DNA of 64,000 bases, from contig NC_086355.1 of assembly GCF_036324505.1 (NCBI RefSeq), positions 20,016,518-20,080,517 on the forward strand. The letters run 5' to 3'. The notes beneath the pieces were generated by a model. The model was given only the letters and a program-made list of their open reading frames with translations. It was not told the DNA's origin and did no database searches. This document shows, in pieces, positions 1 through 11,875 of this stretch (its first letter is position 1; every line of letters starts with the position of its first letter). Made by a program: the position numbers and the translations under genes. This DNA is from Eleginops maclovinus. Taxonomy: Eukaryota > Chordata > Actinopteri > Perciformes > Eleginopidae.

Positions 1-778
1 AACCAAAATAGAACTTTTTGGTAAAAACTCAACTGGTCGTGTTTGGAGGAGAAAGAATGCAGAGTTGCATCCAAAGAACACCATACCTACTGTGAAGCAT
101 GGGGGTGGAAACATCATGCTTTGGGGCTGTTTTTCTGCAAAGGGACCAGGACGACTGATCCGTGTAAAGGAAAGAATGAATGGGGCCATGTATCGTGATA
201 TTTTGAGTGAAAACCTCCTTCCATCAGCAAGGGCACTGAAGATGAAGCGTGGCTGGGTCTTTCAGCATGACAATGATCCCAAACACACCGCCAGGGCAAC
301 GAAGGAGTGGCTTCGTAAGAAGCATTTCAAGGTCCCGGAGTGGCCTAGCCAGTCTCCAGATCTCAACCCCATAGAAAATCTTTGGAGGGAGCTGAAAGTC
401 CGTGTTGCCCAGCGACAGCCCCAAAACATCACTGCTTTAGAGGAGATCTGCATGGAGGAATGGGCCAAAATACCAGCAACAGTGTGTGAAAACCTTGTGA
501 AGACTTACAGAAAACGTTTGACCTGTCATTGCCAACAAAGGGTATATAACAAAGTATTGAGATGAACTTTTGTTATTGACCAAATACTTATTTTCCACAA
601 TAATTTGAAAATAAATTCTTTAAAAATCACACAATGTGATTTCCTGGATTTCTTTTTCTCATTCTGTCTCTCATAGTTGAGTTATACCTATGATAAAAAT
701 TACAGGCCTCTCTCATCTTTTTAAATGGGAGAACTTGCACAATTGGTGGCTGACTAAATACTTTTTTGCCCCACTGTA
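1..778 (+). mobile_element. Tc1/mariner element, 3' part, cut by window edge
   Basis: This is the right-hand part of a Tc1-like transposon; its left part lies outside the window. It carries the C-terminal half of the transposase and a right terminal inverted repeat ending in CCCCACTG at 776, followed by a TA target dinucleotide at 777-778. It is nearly identical to the second copy at 12758-14362: over about 580 bp of coding sequence I count only a handful of substitutions plus one 2-bp deletion. The two copies are therefore recent insertions of one family. Confidence 0.93.
2..565 (+). pseudogene. Tc1-like transposase, partial and frameshifted near its end
   Basis: The frame is open from the window edge and covers the catalytic core from just after the first Asp region through the HDNDPKH motif (second Asp) and [10 protein letters not shown] (the Glu of DD34E). 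Relative to the copy at 13125-14147 it lacks 2 bp near 524 (ACCTGTC against ACCTCTGTC). This replaces the last dozen or so residues with an unrelated tail ending at 565. The catalytic residues seen here are intact, and this copy keeps the usual Pro before DLNPIENLW that the other copy has lost. It is probably a recent but defective copy. The start codon and DNA-binding domain lie outside the window. Confidence 0.9.
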
Positions 779-3757
779 CATTTGAGCAGTAAGGGCATAA
801 CTTTTGAACCCACCCTCAGGAATCGTTTGGATACTTATGGCGTGATGCATGGCCGAACGCACGGTAATTACATTAAATGTGTTTGTTTTGGATAAACAGC
901 GCAGCCGAATGATGAATCATCATTGATTTCACATTTCTGCGCAGCGAAAGCAATATCTCATCAGAGGAAGCACACCTCTGCTGTATGATTACACGGGAAA
1001 CTCCGATAATACATCCTCAGAAAACTGATACTGTTGGAAGTAAGCACCACCATCCAAGCACACTGATCTAACACCATCATTTTCTATTACAGGGAAACAC
1101 TCGGACAGTAATTGGGAAAGTTTAGTGAATGAACCACTATGCAGAATAACTGCCTCCTCCTGAAAATCTATATGCAGTATGTTACTCCACTTCCTGTTTA
1201 ATAACTGCTGATGTGACAGCGTGCAACAGGTGAAGGTGTAAAGCACTGAGCTGAAATTGATACACGATAGAAATGTAGTTGACCCTGTTTGAAGGACAGG
1301 AATGAAGCAGCCACCAAAATATATCTGAATCATTAGCGAGTGCTCTTAACCTTCCCTCAGAAAGTACTCTTACCCTCTGAAGCACAGAGGGTAACTGAGC
1401 CCACGCTGCTAGAATCAGGATCTCCATTTGTTAATGTTATGTCTTCTTATGATGACTTCTTTTTGCCAGTCCACACACTGCTAGAGCAATAATAGTGGCT
1501 CTTTGGCACTCCAGGCGAGTGGATTTTCAATTTCACTGGCCCAACCATTGTAACCACTGGCCCAGAAGTATTCGTCAGAAAATTGAGCCCAATAATTAGG
1601 AAAAGAACAAATTTGATGCAATTGTAATTTATGTGCAAACTATATTAAAGTCAATGAGTTTCCTCCTCTGCATATTCTCTCTTCCTGGAAGCCTGCATCT
1701 ACATAGTTTACATGGACACAGCGGGTGTTTAATTTGCTACCTTCTGCCTCTTCACACACAACTTGTGTGAGGCACTCTTATTATGAGGGTCAAACCCTGT
1801 GGAGTGTTCTACTACCTGGCCCTAAAAGAGTGTAGATAAACAAGCAATACACTCCCATCTGATCTGCTGCTTACTCCATATCATCTGGAAATAAGTAAAT
1901 ATAACTTCTACATTATGATTAGTATTATACATTTATATAAAGCAATTGTTCATTATCTGATCATTCTAATAATGATATCCTGTTCATTGTAAAATAAAAT
2001 CAAAAACCCACTGATCGGTAGGACGGGGACATTTCTGCTATGAGTATTATTATTTTTACAATGCACTTAATTGCCTGTCAATGTCAGGGGGTAGAAATAT
2101 AATGCCTACGTTCGGTTACAGCCTTCTGTAGTCTGATTTAACAGAACTCATTATGTCAACTTCAGAACATGTTGAAGCCAACTCCAACGATCACCTTTAC
2201 TTTCTCTCACTCTTTTTCTTATACTACTTTCCTTGAACTCTTCTGGGACTTTTTCTTACTGGAAACTTTATTATTTACAGTATTGACCAATCTCACAGTT
2301 ATGTTCTACTTGTATTGGTTAGTCGTTTGGTCTATAAAATATCAGAAGATAGGTAAATATGTCCCTCCCAGTTTTTTTAAGTTGAAAGTTATGTCTTTAC
2401 ATGGCTTGTTTTATATATTGAGTTTAATCTTATATAATATAAAAAGAGAAACACTGTAAATCCTAATGATAAGAGGCCCAAAGAAACATTTTCTGCCACC
2501 ACTGATGCATTATGAAAATACTTTGCGGTTACTTTCTGTTGATCAATTAATACATTTATGGTCTTATCGCTGCAGCTACATTTGCTTATTTGTGCAAAAC
2601 TAAGAAAAGCTGAGGCTCTTGGGAATAGAAGAAGGTTTTCATCCTCTCTGCACCATGCCTGTTTTTTCCAGATTTGATGGTAGTCAATAGTTTCCAATAG
2701 ACAGACATCCCTACATCCACACCACTAGCATGGTAATACGAAGATGTGAATTATGCAATGTTATGTTTCTAAAGACATTTTTTAAAAGTTGTGAGAATTA
2801 AATGTTTCAATCCAAAAGAAAACAGGGGAGCTGCAGCGACACCATTGCTGCGTGTGCCAAGGCTATCAACATGAAGACAATGGGAAGACTACCCAATATT
2901 GCTAATTCAAACCACTAACTACCATCACTCAGAGACCCACTTGCAGAAGTGAAAATATCTACTTCAATAAAATACAAAAATGTTATTACTGACTTTGTGT
3001 TTCTAAAGGTTTGGAGATATTGCACATGCCGTGCTCATTAGACTAAGAAGAGTGCAATTATCCAGTTCATAGTTTTGCAAACTAAAGACCAAACAGAATA
3101 CAATCTGAGCATATGTGCATATGTTTAGCTCTGCACTCCTCATTAAACCACATTTAAAAAATGTTAAAGTACACGCCTGAGCATACACATGTCTTTCTAT
3201 ACCATTTGTTAAACAAATTACACACACATTTCCTCCTGAGATGCAGCAGTCTCTTGGGACTTAAGTGGAAAGTGCATAAAGAGTCAAGTAAGGGGAATGA
3301 GCTCATCAACCATAGGCCCCCTGCAGAGCAAAGAAGGGTTCTCATTTTGAAGCTGTCTGTCACCCATCTCAACAGAGAGCTTTTTAAGTGACAAGTATTC
3401 GAACAGCACTAGAACACCTTCACATTTCCAATCACTACACAAGTGTGTTATAGCAACCTAATAAAACGTACTCTCATTTCACACAACCCAGCTCTTTTTA
3501 AAGGTTTGATCCCACAGTGAACTTCCACCATGTCCTTGCAGTACATTTCAGAGCGAATACTTCTGATTGTTTTTTCCTATCCGTGAAACTGTTTCTTGTT
3601 TTCATATAGGACGTTTCAGTTCTGCGGTTTGTGAAAGAAATACCACTATAAGAAGACAAAAGAACGTGTGCCCCTGTTCCCACCTTGATACTATGTGTGT
3701 ATGTAGATCTGTTTGCATTCATGGTCAGATATCTTGTTGTATCTCTTTGACTTGCAG
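779..3757. other. DNAH7 intron (or sequence before the first visible exon)
   Basis: There is no supported exon here. I looked for the preceding dynein exon, whose conserved end should read like NIQKAIK just before the exon at 3758, and did not find it. It presumably lies before the window. Short open frames on both strands have no recognisable domains. The only repeat I recognise is an AT-rich MITE-like segment at about 2310-2500. Confidence 0.6.
2310..2500 (+). repeat. AT-rich teleost MITE-like repeat (TTAGTCGTTTGGTC family)
   Basis: The segment TTAGTCGTTTGGTCTATAAAAT, followed by sequence like TCAGAAGATAGG, resembles the common fish repeat that begins ATTAATCGATTAATCG. A clearer copy with the same core lies at 16965-17245, and inverted relatives lie at 42925-43085 and 50395-50660. 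The boundaries are approximate. Confidence 0.45.
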
Positions 3758-3910
3758 GGGCTGGTGGTGATGTCTTCTGAGCTGGAGGAGGTGGTAAGCA
3801 GCATTCTGACAGGTCGTATCCCGGGCATGTGGATAAAAAAGTCCTACCCAAGCCTCAAACCCCTTGGAAGCTACGTCAATGACTTTCTGGAGCGACTTAA
3901 GTTTTTACAG
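3758..3910 (+). CDS. DNAH7: DNAH7 exon, fourth from last
   Basis: The acceptor CTTGCAG ends at 3757 and the donor GTACGT starts at 3911. The exon is 153 bp (51 codons, phase 0 in and out). It encodes [19 protein letters not shown], then [15 protein letters not shown] and [13 protein letters not shown], a highly conserved dynein heavy-chain C-terminal segment. Confidence 0.93.
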
Positions 3911-6900
3911 GTACGTCAGAAAAAACAACATAGTATAGTATGTTAAAAATGTGCAAATAATGTCATAAAAAATGACAGTATAGAATTTTGAAAAACAACA
4001 TTTCAAGACTTAAATTTCAAAGGTTTACTGTTATATACACAACTACTGTACAGTGTAATGAAGTCATGCTTCTGCAGCTTAACTTGTCAAGAGCCAACAT
4101 TGATTGGTCTGAGCAAAGTCATATTTCATCAGCATCTGTGCTAATTGCTCACATTGGTTACAATAGCTACTATAACAATGAAAGGATTACCTAACTTAAA
4201 ATGGCATGGTTAGGATTTGGGCCTAACCACACGCCTCTAAAATGTCTTATAACATGTACTCTACTATGCTGTGTCTCAATTTGAAGCTTTTTTCTGAGTA
4301 CAGTGCAATGTCATACACCGGGAAAGCTTGCACATTGTGTGAATTTCAAATAGGTATCCTTTTCTCAAATTGCGCACGGCTGCTGTGCTCATACACAGCA
4401 TTTGTATGCAATAACAACTGTAAGTACAGAAGTATGTGAATTGAGACACAGTACAAGTGTCTGAAAGAATAGTAGACCTCTCAGGCCTGGTATCACATGA
4501 AAAGCTGCATACTGGACCCTCTATAGTGGACTGAAGCCCTGCCTTTTTAAGCCTTAAGCTGTGTCACACATGAGTTACACAAGACCATTCCATTACTTGT
4601 TTACACACAGGAGCGGGAGGGATTCGGTAATCCTTTCTTCGCTCATGGGAACAGTTGGTACATGAAACCCTTGCAGACTCACATGACATAATCATGTGAG
4701 TCTGCCAAATGAACTTCATCAGTCAGTTCACATGCTTCCCTTTCTATCTTCACAGGAGAAATACCTGTGTGGGTGTGGGTGTGTGTGTGTGTGTTATCTA
4801 ACAGAGATGTCCACCCATGACTCCCCACAGAGTGAACTTTCAAGTCATGGGTTTCTTATCTAAGGCAGAATACCTTGACATTTTAGGGAACATGTCCGTT
4901 TGCTGTTTGTAAGGGAACGAAAAAAGCCTGAGGTTCTTCCAAGTGTGTTCAGGATACAAAGCCTAGAAGCATAAATATTACCCAGGTTCATTGTTGCTTT
5001 CGAGAACTCCGTAATAAATGTTAAATCGCTTACCCCAAGCCTAGACGCCAAACTCAAACTATATACTGCTTCTAATAAACGTATTTAGTTTAGTTTGAGT
5101 AGTCTAACTGAACAAAAATTGTGACCTAAACCGTACTAAATCTCAACCACCTGAAATCATCTGTAAGCTGTTAGGTACTCTGTACTCTGGTTGGTTTTGG
5201 TTATACACATCCTTCTGTTCTCTGTTCTCCTCTCTTCTCCTCTTCTCTCCTCTGCTGTGTTTTTAGGACTGGTATGACCACGGCACCCCTGCTGTTTTCT
5301 GGGTGTCAGGATTCTTTTTCACCCAGGCCTTCCTCACAGGCAGCCAGCAGAACTATGCCAGGAAACACACCGTCCCTATCGACTTACTCGGCTTTGACTT
5401 TGAAGTCCTGGAAGACCACCAGTACAAACGGCCCCCAGAGGACGGTAGGATATCAAGGGGGGGGCAGTTGAGAACATTGGTGGATAGAAGAAAGTTTAAT
5501 AGCAAAGCAGGATATTAGGATAGCTTTTGATAGGGTTGAATGTCTTTGTTCTACAAACCATCTCTCAGTTCATTGAAGGGAGAGAGAACAAACCATGAAA
5601 TAGAGAGCACTTTCGGAGAAAAATGTTCAGAATGGCACAAAGGGAAGGAAAAGCGGAACATAATCAGTGGGTGGAAAAAACAACAACAGAGTGTAAATAA
5701 ACGAACACAGCTTTTTTACAATAAAAAAAACCTTAAACTTAACAGTATGAAATACAACAGATAATATAATGCAAAACAATTCAGTTTAAATGCTGAATAT
5801 TAACATTAATATAGTAACAATATGAATCACATCGTATTACAATCTTGAATATTCAAATACAATTATTTAAAATGATACAGTAAATCTGACAATTAAATGA
5901 ATAAATGTTCAAATGAGTGACTAAAAAACCCTTATATTGTTCTTCAAGCCAGTATATTAAAAAAAAGAAATTCCAAATATAAATAAAAAATATATGTTCA
6001 ACAGAACACGCTGTAGTGTAGTAGCAACTACATCATGTGTGTCAACAGGAATATGAAATAAAACATTGAAAACGACACATTTTCAAAAAGGAAAAATGCA
6101 TCATACCTGTAATCACATATGAACACAATTGATCACCATGCGGTTTCTGTGTGACACTTTGCTCTTTTAAAATATCAACCAAATAAATACATTTAATGAG
6201 AAAGGTGATTAGTAAACAAATTAAGCAATCTCATAAATGAACAGGATTTACACAGAACTAAGTTGATGTTATGTACAACTATATTTAACAATTGGTTAGT
6301 TTGAATCACAACAGACTAAGTTTTACCAGACACAACCCACCTTTCTGTCAGCAGGATACTCCCTAGAGCCGCACACTTGTACTTGCGACCAACATCAAAG
6401 CCAGAACTAATCAGATGGAATGTGTCGGTGTAAATCATATATTTTTACATGAGCGCCTGGCTGGGCCTCCAGCTCATAAGTCAGAGTCTCACCCATAGTT
6501 ATTCCTCACCTGGGGCCCCGTCACACTTACACATCTAACGGTGTGTTTGTGCATTTTAGTGTGTGATACAGACAGTCGGCTATCTCTTAATGCCCCATTT
6601 CTCTCCCCAGCCCAGTAAAGCTCACATGCTTTCTTCCTTATTATGCGTTTTAAAATCGCTTGCAAACATGTCACAGGGTTCCTCCATGACTAGAGGTGGT
6701 GGAAAGTTTCTAGGAGGTAGTCGATTATATTCACATCTCAGCAACACTAACCTTCCTTGTTCCTCTAAATGATCTCTGTGTGTGTTTGTGTGTGTGTGAC
6801 CCTCAGGTGTGTACATCCGAGGTCTGTTTCTGGATGGTGCCCGCTGGGATAGGAAGGCCAGACTCCTCGCTGAGTCCTACCCCAAAGTGCTGCATGACCC

Positions 6901-9900
6901 CATGCCTGTGGTGAGTAAGAAGCATGGAGATATCAATCTGAGTTTTAGAATCTACACACTTACTATTGCTACTTCATTTATTTAACCTGACATTGTGTGC
7001 ATGCCAACGTCCTTTTATGTTTTTGTTTTGCCAGAACAACTCCGTAGCCTGTTCATCTCATCAATATTAGAATCACAAAGGCTCCCAGGGAAAAAAATCG
7101 ATTTTCAACCAACCAATACTGCAGAGAAGAAAATAAGATCTGTGGCAAAACAAAAAAGTATGATACTTGCATGTTTGGTTCAGCATGGTAATCTCCACTT
7201 GTTATCATTTTTTTACGGTTAAATGTTATTGCCAGAAGTAAAAAGCTAACAAACTACATCACAGTCACATGACTTCAACTCAACAACGTTTAGTAGTCTC
7301 GTTTAACCACTTGTTAGCAAACACAATTGTTTAAATGCAACAAATTGCAATGTGACAGAGTCTGTCATTTTGAATCTACCACATTTATAAGCATGTATAA
7401 ATTGGAGGCATCTGGAGGTTGTTGATCACAGCTGTAGCAAATTCAAAAATCTTTCATCATACAGTTGTGGACAAAACCTAGCCTTAGATGCTGAAATCCT
7501 CCAAAACTGACCCAGACAATTGATCAGAGTTGATTTAAGCTAATGAATTTAAAACTGGATTGTGTATGATTGGATGTTTCTTAGTAAAAGGCACCCTTGG
7601 AGTCCTAGTTCACTACTTCCATCAAGTTTTATGTGTACAGGTTTGTATATTCAATCTTCTTTCCAAAATAGTTGTTAATCATTTGCACGTATGCGCCAAG
7701 CTCTACAAGAACTTTAACTGTGAGTCAAGTAACACTGGAAAAGATGAGTCAGACTTTAATCTCGGGAATGATATACAACTGTACAGACAGTTGGAAGTTA
7801 TTTCGCCTGAGGAAATCTGAGATTGAGTCACATGGAACCAGTATGAAACCAGTCACATGAAGACTTATTGAAACATTTGAAATAGAGATGACATAAAAAT
7901 AGCCTCTCATGTACATTAGGTAGCTTTTCTGGACTCTTTGATCTTTACACTTGTCATCCACGTTGGCTTGAAAGGTAATCTTTTTAGTTTAAAAATCAAA
8001 GTTGCAGTCATGGATTTTGTTGTCCTTACAGTGCTCAAAGAACTTCAATGTGTACTTTAGTATCTTCTGTATTATCTCTGTACGATGACCAACAGGTGCA
8101 AAAGACTTCCATTGAAAGAAACACGCTGCACTTTAAAAAAACAGTGCAAATGAAAAAACACAAACCACATCCCTTGAAGAAACTTCTTCACCAGCTGACA
8201 ACAGATGCGCAGCGTTTACAAAAAACCCTTTACAAAGAAAAATTCTGAAAGAAGCTCAAAACACAATGGAAATGGGAACAATACAAAGTGATGCACACAG
8301 CTGGTACAAGTGCACTTTTTGGGGGTCCAGGATTATAAATTGACCATCATATTTTGTTTCAAATTTGCATTATGTCTCCTAATGTTCGTGTTTTGGTCCG
8401 TTGTAGCACATTTGCACAGCTCGGCCACCATGTGAAGTCTAGTTTTTAGTGGTTTTTAATGTGGGTTTACCTTTTTATTTTTCTATATATGTCAGTATCA
8501 GCAACTGTTTACTTGTTTGCGCAATGAAAAGGACAAATGACAAAACAAAGTTGGCAATAAAAAAAATCCCTGAACAACACAATTGTGGTTCAAACTGCAG
8601 CTACAACTATGAAGCCTTAAGGTGGGATCACATGGCAGCGTACGGTGGAGAACAGCACAGACGAGCAGTCAAAGAAACATAGATAATCCGTGTTGCATAA
8701 CATCCTTACATAAAGTCCGAGGGGAGGAGGTGTATTGAGTCTGCCCCTGTGGATATCGGGGCGAAAAAAAATATTAGCTGTTTGAAATTATGAAACGGAG
8801 CATCATTTTAAGGCTGTTTAAAAAGAAACTAAATCTGAGACTAATATTGTGATTCCCGGAGGAGAAAGGGAACAACAAGCTCCCTCCTGTAGCTGTTCCT
8901 CTCCCCAGGAGGATGTTAGCAGCTCTGTGTTCTCTGGACGCCATACTTTTTTTAACACTGTGCCCGCAGGAGGCCTCGCTCTCTCATCCTTTTATTCATT
9001 ACCAGAGCTTGATATGGAATATGAAAGCAGACTGACAGGGGGATGGAACAGAGTGCCAGTGGCAGAGAGCTGATCAAGTTTCCCCGTCTTTTTTCATTCC
9101 CCCCTCTGTTCTTCACAAAGCATTCAGGGATTATGAATAATGCACAGACCGACTTTTTGAATATTCAGACATTTCGGGGCAAGTTATTAACAGAATCAGT
9201 TTTTTGACAAGAGCGGAACTTAATTAAAAATGTGTTTATTATTATGTGGGGTGGAAAAGCACAACAGAGGCTGGCTTTGAAATGCAAATCTGCACAGAAG
9301 CGCCCGTTATGGAACCAGATGAGGACTTTTCTGGCTGCAACTCAACAAACTGTTTTCGGGTTTTGTTTTGTTTTTAAAGATGTTTTTATGAGTGGCCCAG
9401 TTTATCCTTTTTGCATAACCAAGACTTCTTAATAGCCCAAGGGGAACTCTTCCTTTTTAATGCTATTGTTTTATAAGTTTACTTCCCCAAAGTTTCAATT
9501 TGTAAGATAATGTTTGGATAACAGATAGAGATCCAGATAAGTTCCTACTGTGTTTCCTGGCCTGACTTTCCAAATCCAGATATAATGTGATTGTTTCTCT
9601 TACGAGCATGGCCTTCAATCAGTGGTGGAAAAAGTACTCAATACATTACATTTCATTTGGCTGACGCTTTTATCCAAAGCGACTTACACAATAAGTGCAT
9701 AAACATAGAGAATCAAACTCCGAACAACAAGGAAAGTTCACTTATGTTCACTCCAAGTCACACCATAGTAAGGCAAGGAAAGTTTATTTCACACAAGGCA
9801 ATTCAAAGTGCTTTACAAAAATGAAAGACATTAAGAAACGCATAAACAAATGGCATTTAAAAACTGTTATAAAGAGATTGAAATGAACATAAAACATGAA

Positions 9901-11683
9901 TAAAATGCATGAATAAAAGTTACAGTGCAATGTTGGATAAGAATAGTTCAATTAAAAGCAGCGGCAAAAAGAAAAGTCTTCAGCCTGGATTTAAAAGCAG
10001 TAAGAGTAGCAGCGGACCTGCAGGGTTCTGTGTAGATTGTTCCAGATATTTGGAGCATAATAACTGAATGCTGCTTTAGTTCTGACTCTGGGGACAGCAA
10101 GCAGACCCGTCCCAGAAGACCAGAGAGTTCTGGATGGTTCATAGATTAGCAGTAGATTGGAAATGTACTTTGGGCAAAAACCATTCATTGCTTCATAAAC
10201 CAGCAGCAGTTATTTTAAATGAATTTGTTGACGGACAGGAAGTCAGTGTAAAGACCTCAGAACTATAAGTACTGGTGAGTGTTTGTTTTTGTTTTTTTGG
10301 AGTAGCAAGTTGATTGGCTGACGCCGAGCAAACGTGATGGATTGTATGGTTTAACCAAGGCCTGGATGTAGGAAGGGGCTGATCCCTTCACAGCTCGGTA
10401 GACCAGTACCAGTGTCTTGAAGTGGATTCTGGCCAGTGAAGGAGAGGTGTGGGGTGGGAGAACTTGGGGAGCTGGAAGACCAGTTGGGATGCAGGTTCCT
10501 TGTGGTCTGAGTCGGTAAAACTCAAATGTTATACTTATCTTAAGGGGCAATACTGAATTGTAAAAAATACTCTGTTCCAAGTAAAAGACCTTCATTCAAA
10601 ATCTTACTTCATTAAAAGTACAAAACTATTGGCATCAACATAAACTTTACTTACTTACGATTAGCCCATTTCAGATTCATAGAAATGTTCATTATTAGAT
10701 CGACATTAGTGACACATTGTTTTTATCACAGCAGGTTGAAATGGAGCCCATTTTACTTTGTAGCTGCTGCAGAATTTCGTAACTTATAATGACATGCCAA
10801 TATCTATATATTTAAATGTATATTTAGTAAAATATATCATCTATAATGTAACTAAAGCTGTCAGATAAATGTAGTGGAGTAAAAAATACAATATTGGTTT
10901 CTTGAATATCGTGGAGTTAATGGATGAAGTAGCATAACTTGTAATACTAAAGTACAAATAGCCCATAATTATACTTAAAGGGGCCTATTTTCTAGCGGTC
11001 TAAGACCTTGTACATGATAGGTTAAGGGGTGGGACATCTCTAAGGGGTTGACCAATCACAACAGAGCCGGCCAGCTGACCAATCAGCAGACTGGCTCTGG
11101 TTTCAGACAGAGGGTGAAAAGAGGTGCCGCAGCACAGGCAGTATGAGAACAATAAAGAGCTTTTTGAACATTGAAGCATGAGATATGTCCCAGTAGAGAC
11201 ACAAAGTACAAGTGCCTCTTTAAGTACAATTTCTCAGTAGATGTATTTCACTACATTCCCATCATCATGCATCTGTGATTTAATCAGGACGGGTAAACTT
11301 GTTGTCCATCAGCAGAGGCAGAGAATTCCATTTGCCAGTTTAATTATTCCCCCAGTTAAAAGTTTTGAATGTAAATCAGCCCCTAAATGACAGTGACTTA
11401 GAGCTGAAGTTGTGAATGGAAGTAGATGTGGCAGCCACATCTTAAACTTTAAAATCCCCTCGTCTCTCTCCATCAGATGTGGCTGAAGCCCCTCAAACGC
11501 CAGGACATCCCCCAGAGGATGTGCTACATGGTGCCCGTCTACAAGACCAGCGAGCGGCGCGGCACCCTGTCCACCACAGGACACTCCACCAACTACGTCA
11601 TCGCCATGACGCTCAACACCAACGTGGCGGCTGAGCACTGGATCCGACGAGGCGTAGCGCTGCTCTGCCAGCTCAACTCCTAG
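3758..11683 (+). CDS. DNAH7: Axonemal dynein heavy chain 7, last four coding exons (3' end of gene)
   Basis: Joined exons 3758-3910, 5267-5444, 6807-6910 and 11477-11683 encode the last 213 residues of an inner-arm axonemal dynein heavy chain, a microtubule motor of cilia and flagella. The part present is the C-terminal region after the motor ring. Visible conserved strings are [81 protein letters not shown] and the terminal [11 protein letters not shown]. Introns are GT-AG and the phases join cleanly (0, 1, 0). The terminal LCQLNS and the TSERRG string favour DNAH7 over DNAH1, DNAH3 or DNAH12, as does the convergent neighbour SLC39A10. Nothing is broken in this part. The remaining roughly 95% of the protein lies before the window. 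Confidence 0.93.
3911..5266 (+). other. DNAH7 intron
   Basis: This intron is bounded by GTACGT at 3911 and TTTTTAG ending at 5266, with a long pyrimidine tract before the acceptor. It contains a short MITE at 4269-4451 and a short GT-rich run near 4767-4795. No coding signal was found. Confidence 0.8.
4269..4451. mobile_element. 183-bp MITE with perfect 13-bp inverted ends
   Basis: The segment begins CTGTGTCTCAATT and ends with its exact reverse complement AATTGAGACACAG. It has no coding capacity. The terminal sequence matches a class of short non-autonomous DNA transposons common in fish. I cannot assign the superfamily, and no clear target duplication is visible. Confidence 0.7.
5267..5444 (+). 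CDS. DNAH7: DNAH7 exon, third from last
   Basis: The acceptor TTTTTAG ends at 5266 and the donor GTAGGA starts at 5445. The exon is 178 bp, phase 0 in and phase 1 out. It encodes [33 protein letters not shown] and [14 protein letters not shown], ending at GAC G, which completes a Gly codon with the next exon. Confidence 0.93.
5445..6806 (+). other. DNAH7 intron
   Basis: AT-rich intron from GTAGGA at 5445 to CCCTCAG ending at 6806, with a short GT-rich stretch just before the acceptor (6778-6798). I see no gene or recognisable repeat in it. Confidence 0.8.
6807..6910 (+). CDS. DNAH7: DNAH7 exon, second from last
   Basis: The acceptor CCTCAG ends at 6806 and the donor GTGAGT starts at 6911. 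The exon is 104 bp, phase 1 in and phase 0 out. It encodes [16 protein letters not shown] and [15 protein letters not shown], which match the conserved region just before the last dynein exon. Confidence 0.93.
9648..9700 (+). repeat. GACGCTTTTATCCAAAGCGAC-type dispersed repeat fragment
   Basis: The string TTTGGCTGACGCTTTTATCC followed by AAAGCGACTTACA is a very common fish repeat core. An inverted copy of the same core is at 51455-51510, reading AAGTCGCTTTGGATTAAAGC on the + strand. Confidence 0.65.
9778..10520 (-). mobile_element. L2-like LINE 3'-end fragments (reverse-transcriptase ORF tail)
   Basis: The minus strand holds decayed pieces of the C-terminal tail of a non-LTR retrotransposon ORF. 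At 10140-9950 it encodes [35 protein letters not shown] and [10 protein letters not shown]. At 10480-10290 it encodes [36 protein letters not shown]. These match the well-known LINE tail pattern ([47 protein letters not shown]). The order and frames are scrambled, so these are at least two fragments with no coding function. The start of the block near 9778 (TTTATTTCACACAAGGCAATTC) is the matching 3' tail. Confidence 0.7.
10978..11222 (+). repeat. SINE-like dispersed repeat, copy A
   Basis: The segment from AAAGGGGCCTATTTTCT to AGTGCCTCTTTAAG contains GCAGCACAGGCAGTATGAG and TTTTTGAACATTGAAGCATG. The same blocks recur at 59158-59345. It interrupts the older MITE at a TTAA-like site, because similar TTAA sequence lies at both junctions. 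Confidence 0.6.
11477..11683 (+). CDS. DNAH7: DNAH7 terminal coding exon
   Basis: The acceptor CATCAG ends at 11476 and the frame closes with TAG at 11681-11683. It gives 68 residues beginning [14 protein letters not shown] and containing [18 protein letters not shown] and [15 protein letters not shown]. The codon usage is strongly GC-rich at third positions compared with the flanking intron. Confidence 0.95.
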   Translation: MWLKPLKRQDIPQRMCYMVPVYKTSERRGTLSTTGHSTNYVIAMTLNTNVAAEHWIRRGVALLCQLNS

Positions 11684-11855
11684 GCTCAGTTTGTTTCACA
11701 TGCACTGACAGCTCATTAAAGAGATTGAAGAGAGAAAACACAGGAAGTGTAGTTAGTGCTGTTCTCAAACAACAGCACTAGTTCCTGTCTTTGCTGTCTT
11801 GTTAGAGAATGTATTACACAAAAGTAGTGTCAAAGTTTGCCTTAAGATCCCCTCC

Positions 11856-11861
11856 AATAAA
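11856..11861 (+). terminator. DNAH7 poly(A) signal
   Basis: AATAAA lies 173 bp after the stop codon in sequence otherwise free of repeats. It gives a short 3' UTR with cleavage expected near 11875-11885. Confidence 0.75.
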
Positions 11862-11875
11862 AAATATTTTTCATT

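Larger units (their letters stand above)
9622..11265 (+). mobile_element. AGTGGTGGAA-type fish MITE, split by later insertions
   Basis: The left end CAGTGGTGGAAAAAGTACTC at 9622, the internal block at about 10550-10977 (ACTCTGTTCCAAGTAAAAG, later AGCTGTCAGATAAATGTAG) and the right end at about 11222-11265 (GTACAATTTCTCAGTAG to CACTACATTCCC) fit one widespread fish element. That family normally starts AGTGGTGGAA and ends TTCCACCACT. Two blocks inside it (about 9648-10520 and 10978-11222) belong to other families. The right terminus is degraded, so the boundary is approximate. Confidence 0.6.
6911..11476 (+). other. DNAH7 last intron, repeat-rich on its right side
   Basis: From 6911 to about 9620 I see AT-rich sequence with no domain-bearing ORF. 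From 9622 to about 11265 there is a nest of transposon fragments, listed separately. The acceptor CATCAG ends at 11476. Confidence 0.8.

Noticed and set aside
989..1427. 114- and 81-codon minus-strand frames
   Set aside because: No domain, no splice context, and different frames of the same AT-rich DNA are open by chance.
3758..11683. Assignment of the dynein exons to DNAH12, DNAH3 or DNAH1
   Set aside because: The end [11 protein letters not shown], the [16 protein letters not shown] string and the SLC39A10 neighbour fit DNAH7 best; a phylogeny would settle it.
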